Shown: positions 63,296-64,000 of the stretch, piece by piece
Layout of the letters: every line of letters begins with the position of its first letter
Numbering within the stretch: the first letter of the stretch is position 1
Made by a program: the position numbers and the translations under genes
Assembly (NCBI GenBank): GCA_947452455.1
Contig: CANGBX010000004.1
Span: forward strand, 186,001 to 250,000
Source: Beijerinckiaceae bacterium
Lineage (GTDB): Bacteria; Pseudomonadota; Alphaproteobacteria; Rhizobiales; Beijerinckiaceae
Length of the DNA stretch: 64,000 nt
Direction of reading: 5' to 3'
Notes under the pieces: model-generated
The model's database searches: none
Told to the model about the DNA's origin: nothing
Seen by the model: the letters and a program-made list of their open reading frames with translations, nothing else

Positions 63296-64000
63296 TTGAC
63301 GCAGCCGCAAACGGCCCGCTTTGAATTTGATCTTGCCGATGAAGCCGCCACCATTTTGCTGGCCCATCGCATTGCGGGTTTTACCGGTGCAGGTGATCTC
63401 GTCACGCTGTCGGGCGATCTGGGTGCGGGCAAAACAACATTGGCGCGCGCGCTCATTCGCGAACTTGTTGGCGAACCGCAACTCGAAGTGCCAAGCCCGA
63501 CCTTCACATTGATGCAGGTCTATGACACGCCGAAATTCCCCATCGTTCATGCCGATCTCTACCGCATCAAATCGCCCGATGAATTGATTGAGCTTGGCTG
63601 GGATGAAGCGGCAGAAGGCGCCTTGCTTCTGGTGGAATGGGCGGAGCGTGCAGGCAATCAATTGCCGCAAGATCGCTTGGATGTGGCGCTTCTGCTCAAC
63701 CCGCAAAAGGGTGACGCATTCCGCAAAGTTGTCTTCACCGGCACGGGTGCATTCGCTGACCGTCTGTCGCGCGCCATGTCGGTCGATGCTTTGCTTGCCC
63801 GCTCCGGCTGGGCTGCAGCCAAACGACAATTCATGTTGGGCGATGCTTCAACGCGTGCCTATGAGCGGCTTGAAAAGCCCGATGGCAGCAAAGGCATTTT
63901 GATGATTTCGCCCAAACGGCCTGATGGGCCGCCTGTGCGTTATGGCAAACCTTATTCGCAAATTGCGCATCTGGCCGAAGATGTCATTCCTTTCTTTGCC
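63296..64000 (+). CDS. tsaE: TsaE-aminoglycoside-phosphotransferase-like fusion (partial, runs off the window)
   Basis: From TTG 63296, preceded by AAGGAG seven bases upstream, the frame stays open to the window edge (235 codons). Residues 1-150 are TsaE: LSGDLGAGKTTLARALIREL (Walker A), SPTFTLMQVYD and HADLYRI. From about residue 175, MLGDASTRAYERLEKPDGSK begins a phosphotransferase domain of the AmgK type. TsaE helps make t6A37 in tRNA; the second domain may phosphorylate a sugar for cell-wall recycling. Fusions of this kind are usual in Hyphomicrobiales. Confidence 0.85.
   Translation, partial: MTQPQTARFEFDLADEAATILLAHRIAGFTGAGDLVTLSGDLGAGKTTLARALIRELVGEPQLEVPSPTFTLMQVYDTPKFPIVHADLYRIKSPDELIELGWDEAAEGALLLVEWAERAGNQLPQDRLDVALLLNPQKGDAFRKVVFTGTGAFADRLSRAMSVDALLARSGWAAAKRQFMLGDASTRAYERLEKPDGSKGILMISPKRPDGPPVRYGKPYSQIAHLAEDVIPFFA

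Overview
The window (about 56% G+C by eye) looks like the chromosome of an alphaproteobacterium, probably of the order Hyphomicrobiales. Three things point there: a DivL-type kinase with Tyr in place of the phosphoacceptor His, next to a tsaE-phosphotransferase fusion; a GTTC-N7-GTTC box of the alphaproteobacterial LexA type; and the palindromic repeat that is often mistranslated as 'CEERSD..' in this group. The species cannot be named from the sequence.

Positions 1 to about 32850 are most of a lambda-like siphovirus prophage whose left end lies outside the window. The late operon runs leftward from 14808 to 1: terminase small and large subunits, gpW-like connector, portal, a prohead protease-major capsid fusion, DUF2190 decoration protein, head-tail joining and tail terminator proteins, tail tube, tail chaperone with a -1 frameshift site, tape measure, gpM-like and DUF1833 proteins, NlpC/P60 peptidase, and the start of a gpJ-like tail-tip protein. 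Positions 14980-17133 hold a DUF3489 gene, a small DUF7220 membrane protein and a ParB-methyltransferase. Positions 17514-19449 are rightward, AT-richer cargo: an AbiEi/AbiEii pair and an orphan HipB-like regulator. The early operon runs leftward from 29451 to 19617: regulators, a Sak4-like recombinase, a possible ssDNA-binding protein, an SF2 helicase, a Cas4/RecB-like nuclease, a primase-helicase and a RuvC-like resolvase. A repeat array at 20903-21106 could be the replication origin. The S24 repressor reads rightward from 29586 and shares a divergent promoter region with the early operon. A serine recombinase operon with DUF2924 follows at 30405-32850.

Positions 32900-35950 are an AT-rich accessory stretch between the recombinase operon and tRNA-Ser. 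It holds an unknown 269-residue protein and a tail-to-tail pair: a phosphoribosyltransferase and a DprA-like (SLOG fold) protein. This pair is the best candidate here for an uncharacterised, possibly defensive, system.

From tRNA-Ser(GGA) rightward the genes are ordinary chromosome: msrA, a UPF0114 protein, mepA (its 5' end lies inside a palindromic repeat), purU, a pcaF-type thiolase, a nitrilase, a PfkB kinase, rph, a tctA-tctB fusion, a zinc ABC transporter operon with a Zur-like box, a 2-hydroxyacid dehydrogenase, a LOG protein, a CysZ/EI24-like membrane protein, an NDUFA9-like protein, tRNA-Leu(CAG), a hydrolase, tctC, a TPR/glycosyltransferase-like protein, prmB, a chemoreceptor, ahcY with an upstream palindrome, divL and the start of tsaE. 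All functions are read from sequence motifs and remembered family features; no search was run.
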